Below, piece after piece: positions 1 through 11,452 of a stretch of DNA of 64,000 bases (the stretch's first letter is position 1; each line of letters begins with the position of its first letter). The notes beneath the pieces were generated by a model that ran no database searches, had not been told where the DNA came from, and was given only the letters and a program-made list of their open reading frames with translations. This DNA is from Capniomyces stellatus. Taxonomy: Eukaryota > Kickxellomycota > Harpellomycetes > Harpellales > Legeriomycetaceae. The position numbers and the translations under genes are program-made. The stretch lies in NCBI GenBank assembly GCA_001661515.1, contig LUVW01000013.1:342973-406972 (forward strand), in the 5' to 3' direction.

Positions 1-98
1 CCCCCCCCCCCCCCCGAGAAACAAGTGGATTGATAAAACTTGTTTGATAAAAATACTAAATATTGGTTTTTTTATAATGGGTGTAATTCTTTAAATAG
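1..98. other. Poly-C run and intron end upstream of VTS1
   Basis: Positions 1-15 are an uninterrupted C run. The rest is AT-rich and ends in a TAG at 96-98, with a branch-point-like TACTAAAT near 54-61. I read it as the 3' end of an intron whose donor lies outside the window. No start codon in frame with the following exon is present here. Confidence 0.5.
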
Positions 99-2023
99 TG
101 ACGCAAATCGACGAGCTGTTCGAGAGTCTCACGCAGTATGAAGATATGCTGGAGGATATGGCAACGGTGAGTCTTGATCCGATTTTTAAAGATGAGCTGA
201 ATGCGATTGATCAGTGGTTTTCAGTTCTTTCTGAGCCCGAGCGGACAGCAGCGTTGTATAGCTTGATCCAGCATGCAAGCGACCTCCAGGTTAGATTTTT
301 CATTACGATTCTACAGCAAATGACCAAAATGGAGCCGGTGGCAGCAAACGCAAACGAGCCTGGCGATAGAGCCAACAGCGGGCGTGTACCGGAAAGCGTG
401 AGGAGCAAGATGGGAAACCAAGAAAGCATGGGAGCGTACCAAGGGGGGGTGATGGAAGCAGACAACGGCAGGTACAAGGAATACAATGGAAACTACGAGA
501 GCCAAAAGGGGGATAGGGGGGCAGTTAATGGGGGTCACAGCATGCAAAGCAATGCGCGGTATAACGAGGGCATTGGATCGTATGGAATAAGCAATTTGGA
601 ATCAACAGTTGGAAGCAGAAACAACATAGCAGAAAACCAGAACGGGCGCTATGGCAACAACGGGTGGTCGGCAGAGTCGGCAGGGCAGGGTGATTCGTAC
701 GCCTACGGGACATCATCGTCAGGAATAGCAAGAGCACGTGAGGGGCAGAGCAGAATAGAGCAGCAGGCCCAAAGCGGTACAAGTGGATACGCCGCCTCGC
801 CAAACAGTGCGCGATGGGGACAAAGCTCGTTTGCCAACCCAGGAGCCATGCTTGGGGAAGTGGTTGGAAACAGAAGAAGTGTGTTTGTAGACAGACCCAA
901 ATCGTCAAACGATGCAGACCAAAACCAAGACTGGAGAGTTAGGGCGCAGACACAGATGCAAACACAGTCGCCGAACGGAAACGTGCTTGGCAGCAGCATT
1001 GGAGTCTCGCCCAGCCAACTGGAAATAAACAGCGGCGGCATAAACGCGAACACGTCGGGACTTGGAGTGGCAATCGGGCAGCCCTCACCAAACACGCACA
1101 ACTACTTCCTTACCAACTCAAGGCAGAGCTTCTCAGAAAAAGACCGCAAGTCGATCCGATGGTCTACATTCAGCGACAGCCTGGACTCGTACATGCCAAT
1201 GAGCCAAGACTCCAGCTCGCTGCTACCAAACATCCGCGAAGTTCCGGGAATCGGCGATGGAAGACCAATCAGCAACAGGCTGTCTCTTGTCTTTGGCTCA
1301 AACCGCGACTCAAACTCTATTGTCATGCCCCCACCAGGCGTGTACTCGCCGCCTCTGAACTCGTCAACCGCAAACTCCAGCTCTTTCAGATCTATCAAGG
1401 CTTCAAACCCATACTCGGCTAATTTTCCAATATCCCCAACAAAAGACGACTCCAGCCTCAACTCACCCACTTCCTCCTCCTACACACAGAGCATTGGCAG
1501 TGTTCGCCCAAACAACTACGCAAGACACGGCTCTTTTACCGCCAAAATCCCATCTCAACAAACCACTCCAAGACTACCACTAGATAAATCCACTGCACAT
1601 ACCAAACCCCAAATCCTAGCTACTACCACCTCCACCTCCACCAGCCGTGTTGCCCTTAAACCAGCATATTCTCGTCCTGATACTTATGCCACTTCTCCCC
1701 AATCCGATTCCGTCGTTCCTCAACTTGACGCCTCGGCCTCTGCTTCTGCATCTGCCTCTGTCTCAGCTTCTGCCACCCCAATCATCACTGACAGTGCTAA
1801 AGACTCTCCAGTCCCACTGGACCTTGAGCTGCTCAAGGATGTCCCAAGCTGGATGCGAAGCCTGCGTCTACACAAGTATACCCCATGCTTTGATGGCATG
1901 GTCTACTCGGATATCATCGAACTTTCTGATGCCCAGCTCACTCAGATCGGTGTACAGGCATTAGGGGCGCGCCGCAAGATGCTTAAGGTTTTTGAATCAA
2001 TTAAATTAGCTTTGCCAGCTTAA
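99..2023 (+). CDS. VTS1: Vts1/Smaug-like SAM-domain RNA-binding protein, 5' end missing
   Basis: Post-transcriptional regulator family that binds stem-loop RNA through a C-terminal SAM domain and promotes decay of target mRNAs in the cytoplasm. About 640 codons are open to TAA. The N-terminal block (DAIDQWFSVLSEPERTAALY-like, about residues 35-85) matches the conserved N-terminus of fungal Vts1. A long low-complexity middle follows, Gly/Asn-rich and then Ser/Pro-rich. The SAM domain covers about the last 65 residues (VPSWMRSLRLHKYTPCF...GARRKMLKVFE). There is no ATG at the 5' end of the frame; the sequence before it looks like an intron acceptor (TAG at 96-98), so the first exon lies upstream, possibly with a start codon split by the intron. 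The family call is firm; the N-terminus is unresolved. Confidence 0.85.
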
Positions 2024-5000
2024 CCACTAGTTAACTCCCTTTTTTTTTTTTCTTTTCTATCATCATTTGCCATTGAACTCGCCAACTACTATTAATTGTT
2101 TATCATTAACTTTTACTATTAAAATTACAATTACAAATATTATTTTATTATTATTACTTTTACTTTTACTTTTACTTTTACTTTTACTTTTACTTTGATC
2201 AAAATGGCTGCTATAGCTAATAGTTACACTTATTTCTCACACTTTACTATATTTTACTCCTATATTACACTTTACATTCATCAAAACATACTTCATCACG
2301 CCAATTGGATTGTTTCCATTACTGTCTACTTTTTCTATACCATACCGTGCGCTTATTTGCCTGCTCGGTATAAAAGTGCAAAAGTAAACATATCAGTTTT
2401 TAGCTCTGTGAATATCAGTCATGATTAAAAGGGTCTCGAGTTTTTGGCTTTTTCAATTATAAAAATAATAGCGAACATCAATTATGTAACATCAAATCTA
2501 ATCGCCTTTAATCCGCTACTATAACCCCCCTCTTTTCTTTCAACCAAACAAAAATCCAAAACCTTAGATGTTTGTGGTGCATAGTGTAATATAGTTTTAC
2601 ACAACTTTTAATATTGTGAACCAATGTATTTAGTTTTGAAAATGAAATATAAAAATAGATGTTTTTGAATGTTTGGCCTATTAGGCATACTGAGTGGTCA
2701 ACTCTTACTCCTCCCCTGACAAGCATATGTACATGTATATGGATAATCGCACAGTTAGCTGATCTAGGCTGACTTTGGTGTTGAATAGATGGAGAGATAA
2801 GCAACAGTTCAGTATATTTTAAAATATACACGGATATGCCTATCACTCTTGAGGATTATTTAAGGTTGTCACATTTCCTATATTTTTAAGTTTGAAAGAA
2901 AGTTTAATCACGCGTCATGCTTTTATCGTAGTCTTAAGTTTATACACGCTCTCACATTTATAAATTCCCAAAACAATCATATTATTCTATTTAGCTTTAT
3001 TTTTTTTTTGTCCCTGGGTATAAATTTAAATATGTTTTTCTTTTCGTGATGTGGTGTGGTTGGAAAGCTTCAAAGAATGTAAATCCAGAATAACCCCAAA
3101 AATGAGCCAAGGCACTCGCTTGGCGTTGGTATGATGTATAGAGTCTTTTTTTTTCCGACAACAACAGCCTCATATGCAGGTCATCAAACTCACACACACA
3201 ACAGCACTTTTTTATAATCAGTTATTCAGACACACATATATTTAGGATGTACAGACACACTCGGGTATATTGACGAAAAGATGTAGTTATTATATATGCG
3301 AACCGAATGTGTTTAAAATGCAGAAAAAGGGATCATAACATGACTCTAAAAAAATAAAAAAAAGTAAAAAAACAATAATTGCACGTGAATAGTACATGGT
3401 GCTATTCAAGGCTATCAACGAGAGAGTGTGATTTTAGTGTAAAATGTCATGTCTGCAAGAATTTTTTTTAAATTTTTTTTTCCCAAGTTGACACTGGATT
3501 TAGTTGAGCTTTAGGTTTGAGAATACACTAGAATTTACAAGTGTGGTGTGGTGTGGTTGTACTCTAATTAAACTTTATTTATATTTTTTTAAAATGTCGG
3601 GTTGCGACTACCCGAAGATTTTCTGAAACTAATTAGGGTTTAAGGCAGAATCCACTTTAATAGCCAAGTTAGGCAATTTCGGGAGGCTCCAATTGCTGCT
3701 ATTTTGAATTTCCAGTGAGGTTTCAGGTATATAACCGACTAATCAATTGCGGTTAGTTTGGTAGTGGGAGTCAGTTTGGTAGATTAGGGAATTGATTCGT
3801 GAAAGATAGGGAAATGGAGTGGCTGTATGTTATTTTAAAAGCAGAACTGTAAATGTAAAGTAAAATTGATAAAAATATCAAAAACAAAACAAAACAGAAC
3901 AAAACAAATTAAAGTAAAACAAATTAAAGTAAAATAAAATAAAAGGAATGCCCAAACAAAAATTGCGAGTTTTGATGGGAGTGTTGGTTAGTTGGTGAAA
4001 ATAAAGCAAACGAGGGATTAATTAAAGTGTAAAACTTAAATAAACAATATTGGTAAACAATAGTATTTAAAATATTAAAAAAATTTGTTGCGTTGCGTTG
4101 TGAAAGAAAGGAAAGAAAAAAAAAGAAAAAAAAAAGGTCAAGAATAATGGGTGACTAAAGTAAATATGCTTATATTCGAATAAAGCAAAAGTACAAGAGA
4201 GATAATAAGCGGTGAAATTCTTGCTGCTATTGCTACAAATTTAGATTAATAATCCATAAATATAAATGTATATTTTGAGCAGCTATTAAGCTAAAACGAA
4301 CAGCACCGATAATAAGAGGTTGTTTTAGGATTAGAGTTAAAACTTGGTTGTAATATTAAATTAATTAGTCGTGTAATAAAAAAAAAGAAAAAAGATTAAG
4401 GTATAAAGACAACAAGAAAAAGATAAAGCAAATAGCCATTTAGGGTAAGAAATTCAGTGTTAGTCAAACAGTTATAATAATCATACACGTTACAATGGCA
4501 TTGCTTCCAGCAATAGACATGGCTCGTGCGTGTAATAATTGAGATAATGCCAAGTATAGAAGCTAAAATATTAACAATATAAAACGAGTAGGTACAAATC
4601 AAACCAAAAAGGCAAACATTTAAATTATAAAGGAAAGGCAAGTACAAGGAAAGGAAAGAAAGGGCAAACAAAAGAAGCGATACTTGAAAAATAAAAAGGG
4701 CAAGCCAAACCAAAAAAAAAAAAAAAACTAGACCGAGCACCATAACAGAATAAGTACAGGTAAGATGAGTGATGAAACCAAAGTCAAAAGACTTGTTTGA
4801 AGGATGATAAAAAAAAGTAGAGTAAATTAGGAATTTAGAATAAGGAAAAGATGGTGAGGCTTTAAAACAAGAAAAAAAAGCTCATTGTTAAGAATTATCA
4901 GGAGTTTTCAAGACAAAAGGATGATGTTGAGGAGAAAGTGGCTAAGGCCTTGTAAAAAGAGCAAAAAAAAAATCATCTCGGCAATATTAAGAAACAAGAA

Positions 5001-5145
5001 AAACTTGGCGGGGGGATTAAAAGGGGAATTCGGAATGTAGTTTGATGAGGGATAAATTTGGAGTGCAGACTAGAAAGTGGGAGGGGAGAAAGTGGTAAAT
5101 AACTTAAAATTAAAAATAAATGAATGGATGAATGGGAAATAGGGC
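2024..5145. other. 3.1-kb spacer between VTS1 and CDC55
   Basis: AT-rich sequence with no reading frame I can tie to a protein. It holds a hexanucleotide repeat (about 2155-2196), GTGTG/TGTGG runs near 3048-3062 and 3541-3556, and a long purine-rich stretch from about 3.8 kb to the next gene. The open frames here are short, lack splice partners and resemble nothing I know. No tRNA-like TPsiC arm was seen. Confidence 0.5.
2155..2196. repeat. TACTTT hexanucleotide microsatellite
   Basis: About seven tandem copies of a TACTTT unit, starting some 130 bp after the VTS1 stop codon. Simple-sequence expansion in the 3' flank; no function is suggested. Confidence 0.85.
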
Positions 5146-6890
5146 ATGGAAAAGGGATGGAAATTTACCCAATGCTTTGGAGATAAGGCAGATGTAGAGG
5201 AGGTCACAGAAGGTAGAGTGATAAAAAAAATAAAGATATTGAGATATGATATTAGTTGTTTTTTTTTATAAAAAAAAGAGGGAGATGAAGATGAAGATTA
5301 GAGTAGTAATATTTAGATATTAAAAAGAAAGAATGAATGAAAGAGACAGATGAGTAGATTAAAAGAGATGGGATAAAGTAAACAAAAAATAATTTATGTT
5401 GAATGGGGGGGGGGGGTGATAAATAAATAGCTGACATTATTTCTACGGTTGAATTTAACCAAACGGGAGATTACTTGGCTACTGGAGACAAGGGAGGGCG
5501 AGTGGTTTTATTTGAAAGGAATGAAAATGTAAGTGAAAGACGAGGGTAAAGAGATGGTAGTGGTAGTGGTAGTGGGGAGGTAGAAAAGTACGAGTAACAA
5601 AAAAAAATGATAAATGATAAATGGGATAGAAACAGGGATGCGAGTACAACTTTTATACAGAGTTTCAGTCGCACGAGCCAGAGTTTGATTACCTGAAGAG
5701 TTTAGAGATAGAGGAAAAGATTAACAAGATCAAGTGGCTGCCAAGCAACAACAATTCGCTGTTTATGCTGACAACAAATGGTAAAGAGAGATGTATTATG
5801 AAGAAGAATGGAGTAGTGGAGTGAAAGAGAAAGAAAAAGGAAAAGAGTATTGAATTGATAAAATGGATGATAAATAGACAAGACAATAAAGCTGTGGAAG
5901 GTGTGTGAAAAGACGTTGAAAGTGGTTACGGAAAACAATCTGCTGGATGGGCAGCGGGGGGCACCGGCAGCAATATCGCATCTTCGGCTTCCGCAAATGT
6001 CGTTTCGAGAGAATATAATAGCAGCGATTCCAAGACGGATCTACTCAAATGCGCACGCGTACCATATCAACTCGATATCGGTGAATTCGGACAACGAAAC
6101 ATATTTATCGGCAGACGACCTTCGAATCAACCTGTGGAATTTGGGGGTAAATAACCAGAGCTTCAACATTGTGGACATTAAGCCGGCGAATATGGAGGAC
6201 CTGACCGAGGTTATAACATCAGCAGAGTTCCACCCAACATCGTGCAATATGTTTATGTACAGCAGCAGCAAGGGGACGCTGAAACTGTGCGATATGCGCG
6301 ATTCGGCACTGTGCGACAACTATGCAAAGATCTTTGAAGAGGCTGAGGATCCAAGCTCTAAGAACTTTTTCTCCGAAATCATTTCCTCTGTTTCCGATGC
6401 CAAGTTCAGCAAGGATGGCCGATACATTCTGTCCAGAGACTACCTGACAATCCGGCTGTGGGACATCAACATGGACTCCCAACCTGTCCGCACAATAAAC
6501 GTACACGACTACCTACGCCCAAAGCTGTGCGATTTGTACGAAAACGACTGTATTTTTGACAAGTTTGAGTGTAACTTGAGTGGTGATGGGAAGAGCGCTA
6601 TGACCGGTTCATACAACAACTACTTCAACATTTACAACCTCGAGGATCCCACTGACGACATCATGCTCCAAGCCGACAAAAACGCTTTCAAAGCCCTCAG
6701 AGTTCAAACTACCGACGGAAGCAAAAGCAAAGTCGGTGTCCCTAAAGACGGCCGAAATGGAATTAAAAAGGACGATATCAACCCTGACACTATGGATTAT
6801 GGCCGGAAAATCCTCCACTCTAGCTGGCATCCAAAAGAAGATACAATCGCTGTTGCCGCCACCAACAACCTTTTTATCTTTACCAACTAA
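5146..6890 (+). CDS. CDC55: PP2A regulatory subunit B (B55/Cdc55)
   Basis: WD40 targeting subunit of protein phosphatase 2A, which directs the core dimer to mitotic and morphogenesis substrates. Four exons: 5146-5212, 5431-5528, 5636-5780, 5878-6890 (440 aa, normal for the family). The start ATG gives [14 protein letters not shown], followed across the first intron by the B55 signature [30 protein letters not shown]. Exon 3 carries [32 protein letters not shown] sequence, and exon 4 opens with [10 protein letters not shown]. Junction phases agree at 1, 0 and 1. Intron 1 contains a 13-G run (5405-5417). The downstream neighbour ALG7 is convergent, so the two genes share a short 3' spacer. Confidence 0.95.
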
Positions 6891-6985
6891 TCCCTCCCAC
6901 CTCATCCCCATCCCTTCATGATTTTTTTTTTTTTTACTTTCTTTTTCCTTTATTTAAATCCATCATGCCCATAATGCCCCCCCCC

Positions 6986-7017
<32 letters not shown>

Positions 7018-7290
7018 TTNCCCCCCCCCCCCCCTCCTTTTTTTATTCTATTTCTTTTTTAACCAAATACCTCTTCTTTTCACTACTACCGTTACCATTT
7101 TATATTCATCTACTTTTAATTTTTTAACCTCTGCTTTTTATTTTATAAATATAATTAATACTCTATCAATCATCTTTTCCATTTTATTTCAACTATTTAT
7201 TATTATTATTACTATTACTATTGAAAATCTTTTCATTTTTTTTTTTTTGGTTATACTTTGTTGGTACTAGTATGTCCCACGTTTTGTTCC
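6891..7290. other. Convergent spacer with assembly gap
   Basis: 3' flanks of CDC55 and ALG7. A poly-C (6977-6993), poly-T (6994-7019), single N (7020), poly-C (7021-7034) block lies in the middle and looks like a homopolymer assembly problem; true length is uncertain here. The rest is T-rich with no gene. Confidence 0.8.
6977..7034. other. Homopolymer and N assembly gap
   Basis: Poly-C, poly-T, one N, then poly-C. This is the only ambiguous base in the window, best read as an unresolved join or homopolymer error. Confidence 0.8.
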
Positions 7291-9201
7291 CTATTTAAAC
7301 GTTCCCTCGTAAAACAACGACGATAGCATAAACCTAAGTGCCAGCCCAAACAGACAGAACCCTATCTGCATATATATTATCTTGTTTGCCAAGTCGTTCT
7401 CCGATGTTGGCCCGTTCCAAACCAGCAACAGGTTAATCAGTGTCAAGTTGTTCACCTCTGACTCTCTCCCATCAACATCCCTCCACACCTGCGCCAATCC
7501 CATCCATTCCAGCAGCAATACCACCTTAAGTCCCAACGCTGACACATTCACCAGCGACGTTCTACTCGCCACCAATGCCCCAACCCGACTAACTGAAACC
7601 CTCGGCCTGCCCACCCCTTTTCCGCTCCCATTTGACCCTGTCTTTTTCATCTTCATGCTGCCAACGCTCTTGCTCTTTGGCTTTCTTTTCTCCTTAACCC
7701 CTCTCCACTCTGTCGTACTGTTTTGGTCTGCTGACTTTGATTTGTCCATCTCAACCGACTTTTTCCACCCCACTTCACCTACCAACGGCTGCTGCCTAAA
7801 CGAACACCCCGAGTCTTCGTTCGAGTCGCCCGAGTCGTCTGACAAAAGTGCGTTAGTTGGGCTCGCTTGCACCGATCTTGACGTCTCGTAAAGCGAGTAA
7901 AACGACAACTTGGGTTCACCTAGCCCACCTCCTTTACCAACATCCACACTCTTTGGCTTGCTCTTTTCGCTCAGCAGTAACTTCTGCTGTGAATAGCTGC
8001 TTTTTCTGCTTTGTTTCGAGCCTTGTTTCAGCCCTTGTTTTGCTGACGCGTTATTCCCCCCCATCTGCTCGCCTGTTCTGGTGGCTCCTCCAACGCTGCC
8101 AACACTCGAGTTACTACTGCTACGCCGCATACCAACTAAGAAATCAAAGTTGTTGTGCCCCATCGCCTCTGACTCAACAGCACTGGTAAACGCCGTGAAT
8201 CTTGGCAGCCGGTGCCTTGGACACGGTACAAGTCTAAACAGTTGTGGCGTCGAGTAGATAAAGTTGATTATCTGTGGCATGAAAAACAGAAGCATCGTCT
8301 TTGAAAAATGCCCCAATATCCCTGCTACAGCAAACGTCATCCCAGCAAAGTAGCAGTACGTGTCGCCAACAAACACCCGCGACGGATACTTGTTCCACTT
8401 GAACAGCGCCAATGACACAAAGAAAAATGGCACCAGCAGTGCCAACGACAATGTGTGGTAGTACATCGACTCTACTTTGCCATAGGTTATATGCAAACAG
8501 TTGTACACCATAACCGACGCTGCTATCACCAACGACTGCCCCACCTCAATACCATTAACTCCCGCCAAAATATTGATCGAGTTCGTACAAAACACCGCCA
8601 TCATCCCAATGTACACATAATAAAGCCCCTTAAGATCCACCGAGTGTCCCAAAAACACTCTTAGCGGAACCGGAACTATCACATGTGTAACTCCAAATGA
8701 CACATAGTACACTATTAACACCGGTATCGATGCTATTGTCGGCAATATCAGCTTAAACCGCCACTTTAGATTAAGAACATCGTCTGCAAACCCTAGAAAC
8801 ACCATGCTTTGTAAAGACAGCAGCGCCGAAAGATACTCTCCAAACTTGATAAACGGCAGGTTGTGACGAAACTCCATTGAATCCATTGTCCACTTGTTAA
8901 ATAACACCGGAATAAACAGAAATGTTGCTATCAGGTAGAACGTAGCTGATATCACCCCTGCAGCTTCTGCTATTAGTGGCTTACTCGGCTTGTTCATATC
9001 TGTCCCTGAAAGCCCAACTTTTATAAAACTGGCTTCGGCCTGTGGAATAAAGCATAATGTTGCCAATCCCGCCAGCACTGCTATACAAAAACACACCAAC
9101 AATGGCTCTGCTCTAAATTGCCATATCAGACCAAGAGTAGGAATTGTTGCCACCGTTGCAAACTTGAATATCTTATGGTCGCCCTTTGCTCTACTTGACA
9201 T
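7291..9201 (-). CDS. ALG7: UDP-GlcNAc:dolichyl-phosphate GlcNAc-1-P transferase with large insert
   Basis: Makes dolichyl-PP-GlcNAc, the first and tunicamycin-sensitive step of N-glycan precursor assembly in the ER membrane. Single exon, 636 aa versus about 410-450 usual. The core is intact: multiple membrane helices, the DMNK-P-KP motif near residue 68, GFADDVLNLKWR near 137, NSINILAGVNGIEVGQS near 207, VFVGDTYCYFAGM near 276 and CPRHRLPRF near 327. About 250 residues then lie between CPRHRLPRF and the conserved NNLTLINLLL (about 584), where relatives have about 50. This extra segment is Ser/Lys/Gly-rich, poorly conserved in look and uninterrupted by stops or good splice sites. The C-terminal helix follows. 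Function is confident; the role of the insert is unknown. Confidence 0.93.
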   Translation of the reverse strand: MSSRAKGDHKIFKFATVATIPTLGLIWQFRAEPLLVCFCIAVLAGLATLCFIPQAEASFIKVGLSGTDMNKPSKPLIAEAAGVISATFYLIATFLFIPVLFNKWTMDSMEFRHNLPFIKFGEYLSALLSLQSMVFLGFADDVLNLKWRFKLILPTIASIPVLIVYYVSFGVTHVIVPVPLRVFLGHSVDLKGLYYVYIGMMAVFCTNSINILAGVNGIEVGQSLVIAASVMVYNCLHITYGKVESMYYHTLSLALLVPFFFVSLALFKWNKYPSRVFVGDTYCYFAGMTFAVAGILGHFSKTMLLFFMPQIINFIYSTPQLFRLVPCPRHRLPRFTAFTSAVESEAMGHNNFDFLVGMRRSSSNSSVGSVGGATRTGEQMGGNNASAKQGLKQGSKQSRKSSYSQQKLLLSEKSKPKSVDVGKGGGLGEPKLSFYSLYETSRSVQASPTNALLSDDSGDSNEDSGCSFRQQPLVGEVGWKKSVEMDKSKSADQNSTTEWRGVKEKRKPKSKSVGSMKMKKTGSNGSGKGVGRPRVSVSRVGALVASRTSLVNVSALGLKVVLLLEWMGLAQVWRDVDGRESEVNNLTLINLLLVWNGPTSENDLANKIIYMQIGFCLFGLALRFMLSSLFYEGTFK

Positions 9202-11452
9202 TGCTTACTTTCTCCTATTTATTAGTTGATTCTGTCTAAAATTTATTGGATTCTCGTGTCTAGTTCCAATATCTGCCTGCTATTATGTCGAATTGTATTC
9301 CTGATTCTCAGACTATCATTTATTGCGCCTTCTTTTTCCGTTTTGCTATATATATTGCCTTTACTTATCAAAGATGTCCTAATTTTACTTTTCTCCTCTC
9401 GCAATATTTCTATTTCTTTCAACCGTCTAATCGCTTTGTTCTGAGAATTTAAAGTTTCTACTTTTAACCCTGTTGCCGCCCTTAGTATTGTTATTTTTTG
9501 TTTTAAAAATGATGCTAGAGTAGGTCGAGGAAGAGTTAGGATATAGATAAAAGGGAAAATTGATTCTATCCTAAATCGTGCAATGTTCTAGTTTATAACT
9601 CAACAAATGTTTCGAGATCAGTGATTGATTATGTATGTTGGCAGCACGATCTATTTACGCTTGCAAATATCACAAATACAAGTGCGAATTGTCCTGATGG
9701 CTATCGCTTTTAGAAATTCTATGTCTACCTACTGTGATCTGTTCAGCCCAACCGGTTCAACTACCTTTATTTATTGCTTTTTTTTGGGAGTAGCGTCGAA
9801 ATTGCTATCACTATTGCTGCTTTTAGTGTAGGTACGAACACTAGCGCTATTATTTTATTTTATTTTGCTTTATTTTGGGTTAAGAGAACACTAAGGATAA
9901 AAAAAGCAATCAAATTCAAATTAACTATTGTGATTATCCGTATTAGATTACAAATAAAACCAACGTATAAAAAAAAAAGCCTTCTCAAACAAGTGTTATT
10001 TGGTAATTAGCGGCATTAAAGTGGGCTGTGAGATTTGTTGAAAACCTTATTTGTCATTGGGAGATTGCAGATACAATGACTATTTGAAAAAGCCATCAGG
10101 CAAATTACCATCAAAATATTTGCCCAATTTTATATCAATGCATAAGTGCGATTGTTTTTGCAGTGGAATAACCAAAATCTTTTAACGTTACATTTTTCGA
10201 TTCGTAAGCAGACAAAGAAAACGAGTTGGTTAGGCAATGTTATATATTGCCAAACAGAATCTATTTTTACAATACTATTGCATCTTTTCGAGTCCAATTA
10301 AATCGGAAATGCTGTGAAAATAACTTTATGGTTTTAACAAATTGATTAATACACCTGATAGAATATTGAAGCAATGAGAGGGGGGGGGGGATAGAGTGGG
10401 GAAAGGTGTATCAAGTAGAGAGGGGAAGTATAGTAATCACCAATTTAAGCATATTCATTATACAAATCACTCAAGATTATGGAAAACAAAGACTGTAGCT
10501 TTATATAAACTTTTTTTTATATCACTTTACTTCGAGACAAGTAATGAATTAATGCATCTGATAATACTGATCTGCAATAAACAATTCGATGACAGTTCAG
10601 CTTGGGGTCATATTATTATTTTTCTCACTGAAATTGACTCGCCCATCCATATATCACTGATGTAATTTAATCGAAACTGAACAATTGCTATATTAGCCAA
10701 GATTTATGATCGTTTACTTTTATGTTTGATTAAATATAAAATGGGCATGTAACTGGTACGCAATTTGAACACAAAGGGACGATGTGTATAATCATAAAGC
10801 AGTTTAAATTCGAAAATATGATGATTCAACATAATGCACAACAGTCAAAGCTAAAGCTTAACTGCCAGTGCAGGATCTACAAAACGAGTTGTAGACTCAT
10901 ATATTATAAACATATGTTGATGTGTGTGAGGGGGGGGAGTGGACGGTAAAAATTAGACTCATGGAGCGTTTTAGCAACTAAAAAAACGGCACAGTTTAAA
11001 TCAGGTGAAAGAAAAAAAAAGCACAGAAATTTGTAAACAAGGCTGGCCAATTAATAAGCAATAAAAAACACATTAATTAACGCAAGTTAATTGAATCAAA
11101 ACAAAAGTATAAACAACAACAAAACAATTGAAAAAAAATAAAATATATAGGCCGAATTATTGAAAGTAAAAAAATAAAAAGGCCAGAAAGTATCTATTAG
11201 TTGACGCAAACCAAGGAAGTCTAGAAAGCTGATAAAAGTTAAAGTAGAAACAATAGCAATAAAAAAAAGGTGGTGACAAGGAGAGATTTATTCAGTATAT
11301 ACGAGAATAGGGGCTAGATAGACTGATACAAAAAAAGACATTGAAAAGTAGCGGCTTCCGGTTAAATCAAACAGTTTATACCAATAGTATATCAGTTGTA
11401 AATAAGAGTGAAAAGAATAAAGAGCCAGGGAAAAAGGTAGATACAGTGAGAA
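9202..11452. other. 2.2-kb divergent spacer, ALG7 / condensin
   Basis: Shared upstream region of ALG7 (-) and the condensin gene (+). It is AT-rich, with G runs near 10380-10390 and 10929-10936. Short frames at 9226-9444, 9625-10010 and 10396-10665 have no recognisable similarity. Strand composition changes from C/T-rich on the left to G/A-rich on the right within this spacer. Confidence 0.5.

Noticed and set aside
2195..2428. 77-codon + frame downstream of VTS1
   Set aside because: Composition-driven (Tyr/Ile/His-rich) in AT-rich spacer, no similarity or splice partners.
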